The notes: a model not told the origin generated them from the letters alone. Positions 9,460 through 19,833 are shown, counted from the stretch's first letter. The stretch: DNA of 64,000 bases from Coprococcus sp. (GCA_017935345.1 JAGBHU010000008.1:62001-126000); one strand, 5' to 3'. Numbers and translations: made by a program.

Positions 9460-9663
9460 TTAAGCATTAGCCTTCTGGGCTATAACTGTCTGAATTCTTG
9501 CTATGTTCTTTCTTACTTCTTTGATTCTGCTTGTATTGTCAAGCTGATTTGTAGCATTCTGGAATCTTAAGTTGAATAATTCCTTCTTAGCAGCTACTAA
9601 TTCGTTCTGGAGCTCGTCTACAGACTTACTGTTTAATTCATTCATAAAATCCTTAGTTTTCAC
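9460..9663 (-). CDS. rpmC: 50S ribosomal protein L29
   Basis: 67-aa two-helix L29 near the exit tunnel. Recognisable: [27 protein letters not shown], the LFNLRFQ motif being diagnostic. It begins at a GTG that overlaps the last 11 bp of rplP, with GAGG 9 nt upstream inside rplP, so it is translationally coupled. Confidence 0.95.
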   Translation of the reverse strand: MKTKDFMNELNSKSVDELQNELVAAKKELFNLRFQNATNQLDNTSRIKEVRKNIARIQTVIAQKANA

Positions 9664-10090
9664 TGCCTGCTACCTCCTCTAATTCTGCTTTTGTTGCAAT
9701 CTTACACTTAAGCGGAAGCTTATGCATTGCGAGTCTTAATGCCTCTCTTGCTACCTCTTCTGATACGCCTGATATCTCAAACATAACTCTGCCCGGTTTA
9801 ACAACTGCTACCCAGTACTCAAGTGAACCTTTTCCTGAACCCATACGAGTTTCAGCAGGCTTTGCTGTAACCGGCTTGTCAGGGAAAATCTTTATAAATA
9901 CTTTACCACTACGCTTCATATATCTTGTCATCGCAATACGGGCAGCTTCGATTTGATTTGACTTAATCCAAGCCGGCTCCATAGCTACGAGACCATATTC
10001 GCCGTTAGTAATCTTATTGCCTCTAAGTGCCTTACCAGCCATAGTGCCTCTGAACTGCTTACGACGTTTTACTCTCTTAGGCATTAACAT
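9653..10090 (-). CDS. rplP: 50S ribosomal protein L16
   Basis: 145-aa L16, which helps position the A-site tRNA elbow. It begins [21 protein letters not shown] and has [19 protein letters not shown] and [23 protein letters not shown]. Its ATG overlaps the rpsC stop, and rpmC begins inside its 3' end. Confidence 0.96.
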   Translation of the reverse strand: MLMPKRVKRRKQFRGTMAGKALRGNKITNGEYGLVAMEPAWIKSNQIEAARIAMTRYMKRSGKVFIKIFPDKPVTAKPAETRMGSGKGSLEYWVAVVKPGRVMFEISGVSEEVAREALRLAMHKLPLKCKIATKAELEEVAGSEN

Positions 10091-10755
10091 TATTTATCGC
10101 TCCCTTCCTTTGTTGTCTTGGTTGGAAGTACCTCACCATGGTAAACCCATGTCTTAACACCAACCTTACCGAATGTTGTATCTGCTTCAGCAAATCCATA
10201 ATCAATATCAGCACGAAGTGTCTGAAGTGGAATTGTACCCAGACTGTAGAACTCTGTTCTAGCCATATCTGCACCACCAAGACGACCTGAACATGCACAC
10301 TTGATACCCTGAGCACCGGCCTTCATGGTTCTGCCCATGCAAGACTTCATAGCCTTTCTGAATGAAATACGGTTCTCAAGCTGTGCTGCAATATTTTCTG
10401 CAACTAACTGTGCATCTGCATCAGGCTTCTTAATCTCTTTAACATCTATAAACAGCTTCTTGCTTGTAAGCTTCTGTGCATCTGCCTTAATCTTCTCGAT
10501 TCCGGCACCGCCCTTACCGATGATAACACCCGGCTTAGCTGTATATAATGCAACCTTTACCTTATCAGCAGCTCTCTCAATTTCAATCTTTGAGATGTTT
10601 GCATTGTAAAGTGTCTTCTTTAAATAAGTTCTAATCTTATGATCCTCTGCTAAATTAGCAGCAAACTCATCATTCTTTGTGTCAGCATACCATCTTGAAT
10701 CCCAATCTTTGATAATGCCGACTCTTAAGCCATGAGGATTAACTTTCTGTCCCAT
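10090..10755 (-). CDS. rpsC: 30S ribosomal protein S3
   Basis: 221-aa S3 at the mRNA entry channel. The KH domain GxxG loop is visible ([12 protein letters not shown]). The ending [11 protein letters not shown] is typical. It starts 10 bp after rplV, and its stop overlaps the rplP start. Confidence 0.96.
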   Translation of the reverse strand: MGQKVNPHGLRVGIIKDWDSRWYADTKNDEFAANLAEDHKIRTYLKKTLYNANISKIEIERAADKVKVALYTAKPGVIIGKGGAGIEKIKADAQKLTSKKLFIDVKEIKKPDADAQLVAENIAAQLENRISFRKAMKSCMGRTMKAGAQGIKCACSGRLGGADMARTEFYSLGTIPLQTLRADIDYGFAEADTTFGKVGVKTWVYHGEVLPTKTTKEGSDK

Positions 10756-10765
10756 TATTTACCTC

Positions 10766-11152
10766 CTATCTCTCGTCAAGCACGATTGTGATGTGACTTG
10801 TTCTCTTCTCAATTCTATATGCTCTACCCTGTGCTCTTGGATGAATTCTCTTCATTGTAGGTCCTTTGTTTGCGTAACACTCTGCTACATAAAGATTCTC
10901 CATCTTCATTCCGTTGTTATTTTCAGCATTTGCTACTGCTGACTTTAATAACTTCTCTATAACACTTGAACCATATCTAGGATTGTAAGCAAGTATAGCT
11001 AATGCTGTCTGAACATCCTTGCCTCTGATAGCATCTAATACGAAACAAGCTTTTGTTACTGACACTCTTGCGTATGAAACCTTAGCTGATGGTCTTGTAT
11101 CTTTGTTCTCATTTCTGAGTCTCTTATCATGGGATCTATGTCCTTTAGCCAT
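10766..11152 (-). CDS. rplV: 50S ribosomal protein L22
   Basis: 128-aa L22, whose beta-hairpin lines the exit tunnel constriction. Features are SAKVSYARVSVTKACFVLDAIRGK near the N-terminus and the C-terminal hairpin RIHPRAQGRAYRIEKRTSHITIVL. The N-terminal MAKGHRSHDKRLRNENK tail is basic. It lies between rpsS and rpsC. Confidence 0.96.
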   Translation of the reverse strand: MAKGHRSHDKRLRNENKDTRPSAKVSYARVSVTKACFVLDAIRGKDVQTALAILAYNPRYGSSVIEKLLKSAVANAENNNGMKMENLYVAECYANKGPTMKRIHPRAQGRAYRIEKRTSHITIVLDER

Positions 11153-11184
11153 GGATAAATCCTCCTTTCAAATATTCCAAATAA

Positions 11185-11463
11185 TTATCTTCTACCCTTC
11201 TTTTCGTCTTTACCATGACCTCTGTATGTTCTGGTAACTACGAACTCGCCGAGCTTATGTCCTACCATATCTTCAGTTACATATACTGGTACGTGCTTTC
11301 TTCCATCATGTACAGCGATTGTATGGCCAACAAATGATGGGAAAATTGTTGAACGTCTTGACCAGGTCTTTATAACTTCTTTACTGTTGCTTGCATTTAA
11401 TGCATCTACCTTCTTCAGTAAATGCTCATCTGCAAATGGTCCTTTTTTTAATGAACGAGCCAT
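11185..11463 (-). CDS. rpsS: 30S ribosomal protein S19
   Basis: 92-aa S19 in the head, partner of S13. It begins [19 protein letters not shown] and has [20 protein letters not shown]. The ATG at 11463 is chosen since GGAGG is 7 nt upstream; the ATG two codons earlier is only 1 nt from it. The end [21 protein letters not shown] is basic. Confidence 0.96.
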   Translation of the reverse strand: MARSLKKGPFADEHLLKKVDALNASNSKEVIKTWSRRSTIFPSFVGHTIAVHDGRKHVPVYVTEDMVGHKLGEFVVTRTYRGHGKDEKKGRR

Positions 11464-11478
11464 CGTCATACCTCCTTA

Positions 11479-12324
11479 TTATTTAACACTCTTACCGTCT
11501 CTTCTTCTTACGATCATCTTATTAGACTGTTTGTTCTTCTTTCTTGTCTTAAGACCCATAGCTGGCTTACCCCAAGGTGTTGAAGGACCCGGTCTACCGA
11601 TTGGTGCTCTACCTTCACCACCACCATGTGGATGGTCATTAGGGTTCATGACAGAACCACGAACTGTTGGTCTAATACCCATGTGACGTTTCCGTCCGGC
11701 TTTACCAATGTTAACAAGGCCATGCTCGATGTTTCCTACCTGTCCGATTGTTGCTCTACAGATGATTGGAACCATTCTCATTTCGCCTGATGGAAGTCTA
11801 AGTGTTGCATATTTGCCTTCCTTAGCCATAAGCTGTGCTGAGTTACCTGCTGAACGAACAAGCTGTCCGCCCTTGCCAGGGTATAACTCGATGTTGTGTA
11901 TCTGTGTACCAACTGGAATATTCTGAAGTGGGAGGCAGTTACCAACCTTGATTTCAGCCTCCGGTCCGTTCATCAGAACATCACCTACTGCAAGTTTATA
12001 TGGTGCGAGGATATATCTCTTCTCACCGTCTGCATAAAACAGAAGCGCAATATTTGCTGATCTGTTTGGATCATACTCGATAGCATTTACTGTAGCCGGA
12101 ATGCCATCCTTATCATTTCTCTTAAAATCAATAATTCTATATTTCTGTTTTGCACCACCACCGTGATGTCTTACTGTTATCTTTCCCTGATTGTTACGAC
12201 CGGCGGTCTTGCTCTTTGAAACAAGAAGTGATTTCTCAGGAGTGGTCTTTGTGATTTCTGAAAAATCAAGACCGGTCATATTTCTTCTGGAAGGTGTATA
12301 TGGGTTATATGTCTTAATTCCCAT
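11479..12324 (-). CDS. rplB: 50S ribosomal protein L2
   Basis: 281-aa L2, required for subunit association and close to the peptidyl transferase centre. The conserved [12 protein letters not shown] loop, with the histidine that contacts the catalytic region, and [18 protein letters not shown] are intact. The first residues [17 protein letters not shown] are typical. Gap to rplW is 59 bp. Confidence 0.97.
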   Translation of the reverse strand: MGIKTYNPYTPSRRNMTGLDFSEITKTTPEKSLLVSKSKTAGRNNQGKITVRHHGGGAKQKYRIIDFKRNDKDGIPATVNAIEYDPNRSANIALLFYADGEKRYILAPYKLAVGDVLMNGPEAEIKVGNCLPLQNIPVGTQIHNIELYPGKGGQLVRSAGNSAQLMAKEGKYATLRLPSGEMRMVPIICRATIGQVGNIEHGLVNIGKAGRKRHMGIRPTVRGSVMNPNDHPHGGGEGRAPIGRPGPSTPWGKPAMGLKTRKKNKQSNKMIVRRRDGKSVK

Positions 12325-12383
12325 TTTCGTTCTCCTTTCGGTTCAATTTATTATCACGCTTTGATTGCGTATACTGCTTTTTA

Positions 12384-12683
12384 TTAAAGTCCTTCAAAAA
12401 TCTCTATATCCTTGCTGTCTGCTGTTAACTGTACGATAGCTTTCTTGTACTTAGCAGTCGTTCCGTATGTCATACCACGTCTCTTTACTTTGCCATCGTT
12501 ATTCATTGTGTTAACCTTCGCAACCTTTGTTCCTTCGAACATCTTTTCTACAGCATCCTTAACCTGTGACTTATTTGCATCCGGATGAACAAGAAATGTA
12601 TATTTCTTCTCAGCCATAGCATTCATACTCTTTTCTGTAATTACAGGCTTAAGTATAACGTCATAATACTTGATATCTGCCAT
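12384..12683 (-). CDS. rplW: 50S ribosomal protein L23
   Basis: 99-aa L23 at the tunnel exit, docking site for trigger factor and SRP. Conserved: [16 protein letters not shown] and [22 protein letters not shown]. Its ATG overlaps the rplD stop by one base (TAATG), which indicates coupling. Confidence 0.96.
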   Translation of the reverse strand: MADIKYYDVILKPVITEKSMNAMAEKKYTFLVHPDANKSQVKDAVEKMFEGTKVAKVNTMNNDGKVKRRGMTYGTTAKYKKAIVQLTADSKDIEIFEGL

Positions 12684-13303
12684 TATGCGTACACCTCCTC
12701 TATTGCTGCAACAGCATCCTTTGTAAGAACAAGCTTCTCATATTTAAGAATGTCATAAACACTCAGTGAGTTTACCATTGTTGTCTTCACTGTAGGAATG
12801 TTGTTTGCTGAAAGAATAACGTTATTATTCTTATCCTTTGTTACTACCAGTGACTTCGGAGCTGAAAGCTTTGCAAGAATCTTTGCAAATACGCTTGTCT
12901 TAATCTCCTCCATCTCAAGCTTGTCAACAACAACCAGCTTATCCTCAGCAAGCTTAACTGAAAGAGCTGACTTCATAGCAAGCTGTTTTTCCTTCTTATT
13001 CATCTTAACTGAATAATCTCTTGGCTTTGGTGCAAATACAACACCGCCACCTGTCCACTGTGGAGATCTTGTTGAACCCTGTCTTGCATGACCGGTTCCC
13101 TTCTGTCTCCATGGCTTTCTTCCGCCACCTGAAACCTCAGAACGTGTCTTTGCGCTCTGTGTTCCCTGACGGCTGTTGGCGAGCTGTCCAACTACAGCCA
13201 AATGCATTAAATGCTCATTTATTTCTACACCGAATACTGCGTCATTGAGTTCTAATGTCTCAACTTCTTTTCCTTCGATGTCATAAACCTTAACTGATGC
13301 CAT
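12683..13303 (-). CDS. rplD: 50S ribosomal protein L4
   Basis: 206-aa L4, which extends a loop into the exit tunnel. The tunnel loop region [23 protein letters not shown] followed by [18 protein letters not shown] is intact. In E. coli L4 represses the S10 operon through the leader; that role has not been shown in Firmicutes and is not assumed here. Confidence 0.96.
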   Translation of the reverse strand: MASVKVYDIEGKEVETLELNDAVFGVEINEHLMHLAVVGQLANSRQGTQSAKTRSEVSGGGRKPWRQKGTGHARQGSTRSPQWTGGGVVFAPKPRDYSVKMNKKEKQLAMKSALSVKLAEDKLVVVDKLEMEEIKTSVFAKILAKLSAPKSLVVTKDKNNNVILSANNIPTVKTTMVNSLSVYDILKYEKLVLTKDAVAAIEEVYA

Positions 13304-13326
13304 TTTCGTATCTCCTTTCCAAAGTC

Positions 13327-14010
13327 CTACTTACCGGACTTTACTGTTTCCTTAAGCATAACCAATGACTTCTTTGGTCCAGGAACTGCACCCTTAACCA
13401 AGATAACATCATTTTCAACATCTATCTTAACGATCTCAAGGTTCTGGATAGTAACTCTTACGTTACCCATATGTCCAGGCATCTTCTTACCCTTGAATAC
13501 TCTACCCGGAGTTGTTGCAGAACCATTTGAACCTGCATGTCTGTGGTATTTTGAACCATGACCTGAAGGACCTGACTTTAAACCGTGTCTCTTAAGACCG
13601 CCGGCATAGCCCTTACCTTTTGACTTAGCAGTAACATCAATCTTATCGCCTTCAGCGAAGATGTCTGCCTTAATCTCAGCACCAAGCTCATACTCTGAAC
13701 TGTTCTCAAATCTGAACTCTCTGTAGAAAGTCTTTGGCGTTGTTCCAGCCTTCTTTGCATGTCCTGTTTCTGCCTTACCAGCACCATGTGGATTTCTGAT
13801 AATCTTCTTTCCTGAAACGTCCTTCGTTGTAATTCTTTCTTTCTTTTCGCCGAATCCTACCTGAACTGCATCGTAACCGTCATTCTCAACTGTTTTAATC
13901 TGGGTTACAACACATGGACCAGCCTGTAATACTGTAACCGGTGTCAATACACCGTTGTCGTCGAAAATCTGTGTCATTCCGACCTTTGTTGCTAAAATAG
14001 CCTTTTTCAT
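13327..14010 (-). CDS. rplC: 50S ribosomal protein L3
   Basis: 227-aa L3, an assembly initiator reaching the peptidyl transferase centre. The start [21 protein letters not shown] at 14010 follows AGGAGG; a 15-codon in-frame extension upstream has no binding site. The loop [32 protein letters not shown] is typical. Gap to rpsJ is 133 bp. Confidence 0.96.
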   Translation of the reverse strand: MKKAILATKVGMTQIFDDNGVLTPVTVLQAGPCVVTQIKTVENDGYDAVQVGFGEKKERITTKDVSGKKIIRNPHGAGKAETGHAKKAGTTPKTFYREFRFENSSEYELGAEIKADIFAEGDKIDVTAKSKGKGYAGGLKRHGLKSGPSGHGSKYHRHAGSNGSATTPGRVFKGKKMPGHMGNVRVTIQNLEIVKIDVENDVILVKGAVPGPKKSLVMLKETVKSGK

Positions 14011-14143
14011 TTTTTCTTTCCTCCTAATTAATTCACAGCGGATTGCAGTTTGCAATCATACTAAATTACATCCAAAGATGCATTAGGTACTGTTCTTACA
14101 TATAAATAATGCTGCGATTTGTTTTAAATTAGTCCGCTTCTAA

Positions 14144-14455
14144 TTATTTCATCTTAACGTCGATGTAAACACCTGCAGATAAATCAATCTTCTGTAATGC
14201 GTCGATTGTCTTCTGTGTTGGAGCAATTACATCGATTAATCTCTTATGAGTTCTCTGCTCGAACTGTTCTCTTGAGTCTTTGTACTTATGAACAGCTCTT
14301 AAGATTGTGATTTTCTCAATCTTCGTTGGCATTGGAACCGGTCCGCTGACCTTAGCACCTGTCTTCTTAACAGTATCGATAATCTGGCTTGATGCCTGAT
14401 CGATAAGCTTGTGGTCATATGCCTTAAGTGTAATTCTCATAATCTGATTTGCCAT
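14144..14455 (-). CDS. rpsJ: 30S ribosomal protein S10
   Basis: 103-aa S10 (also NusE, a transcription antitermination factor). Conserved: [36 protein letters not shown] and [22 protein letters not shown]. It is the first gene of the ribosomal transcript, preceded by AAAGGAGGCGGC and a leader of about 230 nt. Confidence 0.97.
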   Translation of the reverse strand: MANQIMRITLKAYDHKLIDQASSQIIDTVKKTGAKVSGPVPMPTKIEKITILRAVHKYKDSREQFEQRTHKRLIDVIAPTQKTIDALQKIDLSAGVYIDVKMK

Positions 14456-14693
14456 AAAAAAAGCCGCCTCCTTTTCGCACTTAATCTTAGTACAACAAGT
14501 GGTGACTGCACACTCTCCCGTGTGTGTCCTATTTTAAATCAAGGAACAAACACGTCGTTTCTACCCTTTCGTAGACAGTTTGGTGCAGTGACTTGCCGTC
14601 AGTTATTATTAATTGACATTCGCTCCACGAAAAACCTGCGTCAGATGGGCGCAGCAACCTCCGTTTCATCGCTATCATGTCACAGCAAAACTG
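14456..14693 (-). promoter_or_regulatory. 5' leader of the S10 operon with hairpins
   Basis: An untranslated leader of about 230 nt between the promoter and rpsJ. On the coding strand an early hairpin CTGCG/CGCAG (14636-14654) is followed by GTTTTT, resembling a weak attenuator. Nearer the gene CACAC/GTGTG (14509-14524) forms a second hairpin. A short open frame crosses this region but has no convincing start signal. A regulatory role is inferred from position only. Confidence 0.45.
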
Positions 14694-14722
14694 ATTATAT
14701 ACCAGTATTTTCAGTATTGCAA
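14694..14722 (-). promoter_or_regulatory. Sigma-A promoter of the S10 operon
   Basis: TTGCAA (14717-14722), a 17-bp spacer and a perfect TATAAT (14694-14699), preceded upstream by a long A-rich tract that could act as an UP element. The predicted start is near 14687. The -35 box is only about 20 bp from the stop codon of the upstream TPR gene, leaving no room for a terminator. Confidence 0.8.
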
Positions 14723-14740
14723 GCATTTTTTTTATTTTTT

Positions 14741-15424
14741 CTACCATGTAGGACCGTCATAATAATAGTAATCACCAAAATAATTTTGATACTCGTTAAT
14801 ACTCTGATTTCTTTCTTTGGTTCCCTGTTCCTCTAACTCTTCAAGCTGCTTCTTCTTTTCCTCTTTATCCTCTGTGTCCTTATTATCCTTATCATCTTCT
14901 TTATTGTCCTTGTTATCCTGATTGTCATCGGAATTGATTTGCTTTTTCAGCATTTCTTCAAACGCATCAATTTCATCCTTCAGTCTCTGCGCATCTTCAT
15001 TATGTCCGTTATGGTCATCTTTATTTGCACAGCCATGCAATGTCAGGACATTCTTTGCCTCTTCAAGTATGTCAATTGTTTCTTCAAGATTACTTTCCGT
15101 TATTTCATCCGGTTTAATCGGTGTAACCATAGCCAGAGCCAGATTGATTCTTATCAAACATTCTTTGTTATGGGGCGGGTTCTTATCCAACGCCTTCTTA
15201 TATTCCTCTATGGCGTTCTCATAGTCCCCCTCCCTGAAATAATGATTGCCCTGATTGTAATGAGCTATATAAGGTTCTGTAAAACCCAGCACGGCAAGGT
15301 CATTTTTTTCATATATCCCGCTATTATATTTATCAATCATGGACTCATTAGCGGCATAACCTGCTACAAGACATATGAAAAATAAGAGCAATAAAATTCC
15401 AACCATCATCAGTATTTTTTTCAT
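14741..15424 (-). CDS. Membrane-anchored TPR protein (BatC/E-like)
   Basis: 227-aa protein with an N-terminal membrane helix (about residues 4-22), a tetratricopeptide unit around residues 50-85 (HYNQGNHYFREGDYENAIEEYKKAL) and a long acidic, Asp/Asn/Lys-rich low-complexity segment (about 165-205), ending in a Tyr-rich tail. Last gene of the MoxR-DUF58-VWA-VWA series, where Bat-type operons of other phyla carry TPR proteins. I infer a scaffold role in that membrane complex; no enzyme motif is visible. It ends just before the S10 promoter without a terminator. Confidence 0.75.
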   Translation of the reverse strand: MKKILMMVGILLLLFFICLVAGYAANESMIDKYNSGIYEKNDLAVLGFTEPYIAHYNQGNHYFREGDYENAIEEYKKALDKNPPHNKECLIRINLALAMVTPIKPDEITESNLEETIDILEEAKNVLTLHGCANKDDHNGHNEDAQRLKDEIDAFEEMLKKQINSDDNQDNKDNKEDDKDNKDTEDKEEKKKQLEELEEQGTKERNQSINEYQNYFGDYYYYDGPTW

Positions 15425-15432
15425 TGATACGC

Positions 15433-16377
15433 TTACACTCTCCTTCTATACTCTATAAACTCATATAACAATAAAAGCAAAAGCGGAATTACAAAAATGT
15501 AGTAAATATCTGCATATCCCGTCATATCCGTATCTGTGATTGATACCTTGGAATCATTTTTAATATCCTTAAGTATTTTATCTATGTCAGCCCTCTTATT
15601 CATATTTACATAATTGACACCCAGGTCATCCGCTATCTGTTCAAGATTATTCTCGTCAATCTTGGATTTTGCGGTCTTATATGGATAAGTTGAAGTATCT
15701 TCTATTGCTACCGGTTTCTCATCAAAATATGACTGGACATACATCTCGCCGCCTTCTTTTGTTCCATAACCAAGAACTGCACCGTTATCAATGTAATCCG
15801 CCGTTTCCTTAAAAGATTCCAGCGAATCACCATTTGTAATTTCCCCGTCACTGATAAAAAATATGATTACGTTTCCATTCTTCTTCTCTTTTGCCGTTTT
15901 CAAAGTATCAATCAGTAAATCCTTACATATATTCATGGAACTGCCTCTTGCATACAATTCACCCATCGGATATATCGAATTGACAACACTCTTTGCATAA
16001 TCTGCATTGTCGGTAAAAGGAGACAGCAAATTCGCATTATTATCAAAAGAAATAACCGAAAACTTTGCGCCATACAGTTCATCTATAATATAAGCACAAT
16101 CCTCTTGAACCGCCGTCAGCCTTTCTGTTTCCCCATTATAATCTCTTGCAAGCATGCTGATGGTATTATCAACCACAAACAATACATACGCATCTACCTG
16201 CTTCGTCTTGCCCTTAACATTCCCATCCGGAACCATAATTCTTAAATTAATTACAAATATTAACACAATGATGACTATCTGCCTGATATATGGTATGATG
16301 CCCTTCCTTTTCAGCAGAAGCAATGCCACACATAGTATCGTCATCAGCCATATCGGAATAATCGGATTTACTGTCAT
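15433..16377 (-). CDS. VWA-domain membrane protein (BatB-like)
   Basis: 314-aa protein with two N-terminal membrane helices, a von Willebrand factor A domain (about residues 65-260) and a C-terminal membrane helix just before EYRRRV. The MIDAS metal site starts VVDNTISM (D-x-T-x-S), with a later ISDGE. VWA domains bind protein partners through a metal ion and, in Bat systems, act with a MoxR ATPase. It lies 8 bp upstream of the TPR gene and follows the larger VWA gene. Function beyond complex assembly is unknown. Confidence 0.8.
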   Translation of the reverse strand: MTVNPIIPIWLMTILCVALLLLKRKGIIPYIRQIVIIVLIFVINLRIMVPDGNVKGKTKQVDAYVLFVVDNTISMLARDYNGETERLTAVQEDCAYIIDELYGAKFSVISFDNNANLLSPFTDNADYAKSVVNSIYPMGELYARGSSMNICKDLLIDTLKTAKEKKNGNVIIFFISDGEITNGDSLESFKETADYIDNGAVLGYGTKEGGEMYVQSYFDEKPVAIEDTSTYPYKTAKSKIDENNLEQIADDLGVNYVNMNKRADIDKILKDIKNDSKVSITDTDMTGYADIYYIFVIPLLLLLLYEFIEYRRRV

Positions 16378-16433
16378 GTTCCCCTCTGTTCTAATATCCA
16401 GTCATCTGCTATCTGCTATATGACTGAATATTT

Positions 16434-17459
16434 CTATCTCTTAATTATTTTCGTTAACACTATCATTGCCATAACAGAAAAAAGAAGCAATATAAAAGGT
16501 ATTTCAACAAGCTCAATCTCCTGTATCTCCGTGCTTCCCTTGATAAGGCTTTTACTTTTCTTCTCTATTTCACTTACGATTTGAGCAAAAGTTCCCGACT
16601 CCTCTTCAAGATAGAAGGCTCCTCCGGTATATAAAACCGCATCCTGCATGGACTGCTTATTTGCTTCGGTCATTTCCTTTGTACCAATGCCGAATACTGT
16701 TACGTTATTTTCCTTACAGATGTCAGCGGCTTCCTCCAATGTTACAAGCGGTGTTCCCTGAATATCATTGTCTGTAGAAAAAATGACAATTCGCGTCCGC
16801 TCCTCCTCCAAATCAGAGAAATCATAAACACTTGCAGCCAAGCCGTCTCCAATCAAAGAACTTCCGCGCTCTTCTGCGCCGACCAAGGTTCCGCCGGATA
16901 TATACGTATCCAGATAAAACCAGTTATCCGGCAAATATCCGCCTTCATTAAATCGAATACGCATATCAAGACTTTGCTCAATTAAATCCAGCTGTTCAAT
17001 AATAAATTCATAATCATCCGTCAACGGTGAAAGCAGCACAGGACTGGCATTGAATATGACAATACCAAATCGTTCCCCTTTCAGATTATTGACGGTTTCC
17101 TTTAACTCTTCAACAAGATTTTTATTCAGATAGTCAACCGATGTAGATACATCAATACACAGAATAATATCTCTGCTGTATTTTTCTTTATTAACAGTTT
17201 TCGTCTTATATGGTCTTGCCAACATGATAAAAGATACCGCAATCCCCATCACACACGCCGCTATCATCAACACCGATAATATCCGATACGTCAACATTTT
17301 CCTTTTAAAATAAGGCTCATCTCTTGTATACAGCGTGTTGACAACCTTTTTGCCGCCTTTATAATTCTCCTTCTTATTAAATTTAATAAAGAATAAACTA
17401 AAAAGAAGAACGAATATCAATATGCCTATGTATAATACAAAATGATTTTTTAATTCCAT
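16434..17459 (-). CDS. VWA-domain membrane protein (BatA-like)
   Basis: 341-aa protein: one membrane helix at residues 8-25, a second at about 60-80, a VWA domain (about 95-300) beginning with the MIDAS motif CIDVSTSVDYL (D-x-S-x-S), and a final membrane helix near the C-terminus. The usual MIDAS Thr loop reads SSLIGDGLAA, so metal binding may be modified. It overlaps the upstream gene by 10 bp, consistent with coupling. Paired VWA proteins are typical of Bat operons. Confidence 0.82.
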   Translation of the reverse strand: MELKNHFVLYIGILIFVLLFSLFFIKFNKKENYKGGKKVVNTLYTRDEPYFKRKMLTYRILSVLMIAACVMGIAVSFIMLARPYKTKTVNKEKYSRDIILCIDVSTSVDYLNKNLVEELKETVNNLKGERFGIVIFNASPVLLSPLTDDYEFIIEQLDLIEQSLDMRIRFNEGGYLPDNWFYLDTYISGGTLVGAEERGSSLIGDGLAASVYDFSDLEEERTRIVIFSTDNDIQGTPLVTLEEAADICKENNVTVFGIGTKEMTEANKQSMQDAVLYTGGAFYLEEESGTFAQIVSEIEKKSKSLIKGSTEIQEIELVEIPFILLLFSVMAMIVLTKIIKR

Positions 17460-17929
17460 CTCTCTATAACCCTTTTTGTTTTCTCTATCGATGCACTGAT
17501 GTCTCCTACTGATTTTCGGGCAAATTCAGGTGCATAATACTCCGCAATCAACTCTTCCAGCATGGGCATATTCAGTGTTTTTATTTCAAAAAGCGTATAA
17601 TGCTGAACTTTTATTCCCGTAACCTCATAAACAAATTTTCGTATGCATACACTCATCTTCTGATATGCCGCTCTGATACCGGTTTTATGATTCTTAAGGT
17701 CATTTTCAATTTTGTATAACTCTGCAATATATTTTCTTTTAATTGCTGCTACCTCATCAAATGATTTCTGTCTGACTACCGGAATTTCTGTAGTCCGCTT
17801 TTTCTTACTTACTTCAATCAGCTTATCTATTATCAAATAAACCAAAATGGCGGCAGCTATCATTCCAACAACAACTATCGGCCAAACTGCATATGAAAAT
17901 GGTTCTTGTAATTTTACTGATGTCTCCAT
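17450..17929 (-). CDS. Single-pass membrane protein of the MoxR/VWA operon
   Basis: About 159 residues with one membrane helix near the N-terminus (PFSYAVWPIVVVGMIAAAIL) and a helical cytoplasmic part with IRAAYQKMSVCIRKFVYEVTGIK. The placement between DUF58 and VWA genes and the topology match DUF4381-like components of MoxR operons, but I cannot confirm the family by eye. I chose the ATG at 17929 because AGAGG is properly spaced; it starts 1 bp after the DUF58 stop. Confidence 0.65.
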   Translation of the reverse strand: METSVKLQEPFSYAVWPIVVVGMIAAAILVYLIIDKLIEVSKKKRTTEIPVVRQKSFDEVAAIKRKYIAELYKIENDLKNHKTGIRAAYQKMSVCIRKFVYEVTGIKVQHYTLFEIKTLNMPMLEELIAEYYAPEFARKSVGDISASIEKTKRVIERWN

Positions 17930-17930
17930 G

Positions 17931-18815
17931 TTACCTCTTTTCATTCTTGTGCTTATTCAGCAATTCCATCATTTTGATATCGATCTCATCCGTATTCGAA
18001 ATCGTAGACGAAGCGATACCGAATCTCTTTAACTTGTCCATACATTCATGATAAACCGCCTGCCTCTTTTCTGATTCAAGTTTTGCAAGCTTCTTATCTG
18101 ATGTAAAAAAATCCGGAAGATAATTTCCTCCTTCAATATCGTATACATTCTTTCCCTCTGTCCTGACATCGCTGACATTGACAAGAAGTACATCGTTCAT
18201 TACCAAAAGTCTTTTTAGCGTTATCTCCGATATATTTCTGATGCCTTCCATATCCGTTACAATCAGAATAATCATCCTTCTTCTGAAATTGCGGACAATA
18301 TATTCAAGGGGAACATTGATATCGGATTCATTTTCCATGGTCACACATTTATGATAGTCAGCCAAAATATTTTCAATATTCATCAATCCCATTTTAAAAG
18401 GAAAATGCTGCACTGATTTTTCGGTTGCATATGTTGCACTGACATAATCACCGTTTTTATTTGTGAGATATGTCAAAGTACCTGCACACATATACGCCAC
18501 TTCACATTTTTCCTGAGTCTCATTCGAAAAAGCAAGCATTCTTTTGTTTGTATCCATTACAAGCATAATATTATGCTTCTTCTCGGCAATATACTGTTTA
18601 ACCAGTAATTTCTGCCCTCTGGCAGATGCCTTCCAATCCACATCCTTAATGTCGTCTCCCACAACATATTCCCGCAAATCGTCAAAATCCAAGCTTCTGC
18701 CCTTATAAATTGAATTGTACGAACCGTCAAGAATTATCGAGGTCGCTTTATTGGTATGAATTTTACTGTACCGCTTCAGGCTCAGCTGAATCTTTGAAAT
18801 ATATTTCATTCTCAT
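17931..18815 (-). CDS. DUF58 family protein
   Basis: 294-aa cytoplasmic protein with the DUF58 signature LREYVVGDDIKDVDWKASAR followed by LLVKQYIAEKK. DUF58 proteins have a degenerate VWA-like fold and are nearly always encoded next to MoxR ATPases. Here the ATG overlaps the moxR stop (ATGA). Likely an adaptor between the ATPase and the membrane VWA proteins; the biochemical role is unknown. Confidence 0.88.
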   Translation of the reverse strand: MRMKYISKIQLSLKRYSKIHTNKATSIILDGSYNSIYKGRSLDFDDLREYVVGDDIKDVDWKASARGQKLLVKQYIAEKKHNIMLVMDTNKRMLAFSNETQEKCEVAYMCAGTLTYLTNKNGDYVSATYATEKSVQHFPFKMGLMNIENILADYHKCVTMENESDINVPLEYIVRNFRRRMIILIVTDMEGIRNISEITLKRLLVMNDVLLVNVSDVRTEGKNVYDIEGGNYLPDFFTSDKKLAKLESEKRQAVYHECMDKLKRFGIASSTISNTDEIDIKMMELLNKHKNEKR

Positions 18816-19801
18816 GGTGTCTGAACTGCTCCTATAATTGCATCAATAACCGTTTCCTCGCTGATACCATCCGCTACGGCAGCAAAGTTCAGCATAATCC
18901 TATGTCTCAATACAACATGCCGCATGGTCTTAACATCATCAGGAACACAATAGGTTCGTCCGTTAAACAGTGCCACCGCTTTCGCCACTTCCATAAAAGA
19001 AATTGCCGCTCTTGTACTGGCCCCCATTGCTACATACTGCGCTAATTCAGGTTTTAAAATCTTATCTGTATTTCTGGACGCCTGAACGATATCAACAATA
19101 TATTTTTTAATGGAAGGATCAATATATACCTTTTTGCAGAGATTTTGAAGAAAAACCATATCCTCTATCGTGGCTACTGCGTGGCTCTCGGAAAATACAT
19201 CTGCTTCAATTCTGTTCAGTATCTCAATTTCCGAAGCTGTATTTGGATATGCCAGCTTTACCTTGATGAGGAATCTGTCGAGCTGTGCTTCCGACAGAAT
19301 ATAAGTACCCTCCTGTTCAATCGGATTCTGCGTTGCAATTACCACAAACACATCCGGCAGCTTATAGGTCTGACCACCGATACTGATTTTATGTTCCTGC
19401 ATGGCTTCCAGCATAGCACTCTGGGTTTTTGCGCTGGAACGGTTCACTTCATCCAGCAGAACAAAGTTTGCATATACAGGCCCTACTTTATTTTCAAACG
19501 AATTGGTAGCCATATTGTACGTCTGTGTACCGATAATATCACTTGGCAGAAGGTCAGGCGTACACTGAATTCTTGAAAATCTGCCATTTACGGCATCTGT
19601 CAGAACCTTCGCTGCCGTAGTCTTTGCAAGGCCGGGTACCGACTCAAGAAGAATATGTCCATTTGCCATCATTGCAACAAGAATTGCAAAACCAAGAAAA
19701 GGCTGTCCAACTACTTTGCTGTTATAATAGTTGTTCAATCCCGTTATCAGACCCATTGCCCTTTGCAATTCTTCATTTGTAATTCCTGTATTTTCCTGCA
19801 T
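18812..19801 (-). CDS. MoxR-family AAA+ ATPase
   Basis: 329-aa AAA+ chaperone-like ATPase. The Walker A region reads ESVPGLAKTTAAK, a form with GLAKT in place of the usual GxGKT, and Walker B is FVLLDEVNRSSAKTQSAML. The sensor region ATQNPIEQEGTYILSEAQLDRF is conserved. MoxR ATPases remodel partner proteins or help insert metal cofactors. First gene of the 19801-14741 operon, with its own promoter overlapped by a palindrome. Confidence 0.92.
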   Translation of the reverse strand: MQENTGITNEELQRAMGLITGLNNYYNSKVVGQPFLGFAILVAMMANGHILLESVPGLAKTTAAKVLTDAVNGRFSRIQCTPDLLPSDIIGTQTYNMATNSFENKVGPVYANFVLLDEVNRSSAKTQSAMLEAMQEHKISIGGQTYKLPDVFVVIATQNPIEQEGTYILSEAQLDRFLIKVKLAYPNTASEIEILNRIEADVFSESHAVATIEDMVFLQNLCKKVYIDPSIKKYIVDIVQASRNTDKILKPELAQYVAMGASTRAAISFMEVAKAVALFNGRTYCVPDDVKTMRHVVLRHRIMLNFAAVADGISEETVIDAIIGAVQTP

Positions 19802-19833
19802 ATTTAACTCCTCTCAATCATGCGTATATTCAT

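Noticed and set aside
14529-14747. Short minus-strand frame across the S10 promoter and leader
   Set aside because: It spans the promoter itself and has no start signal.
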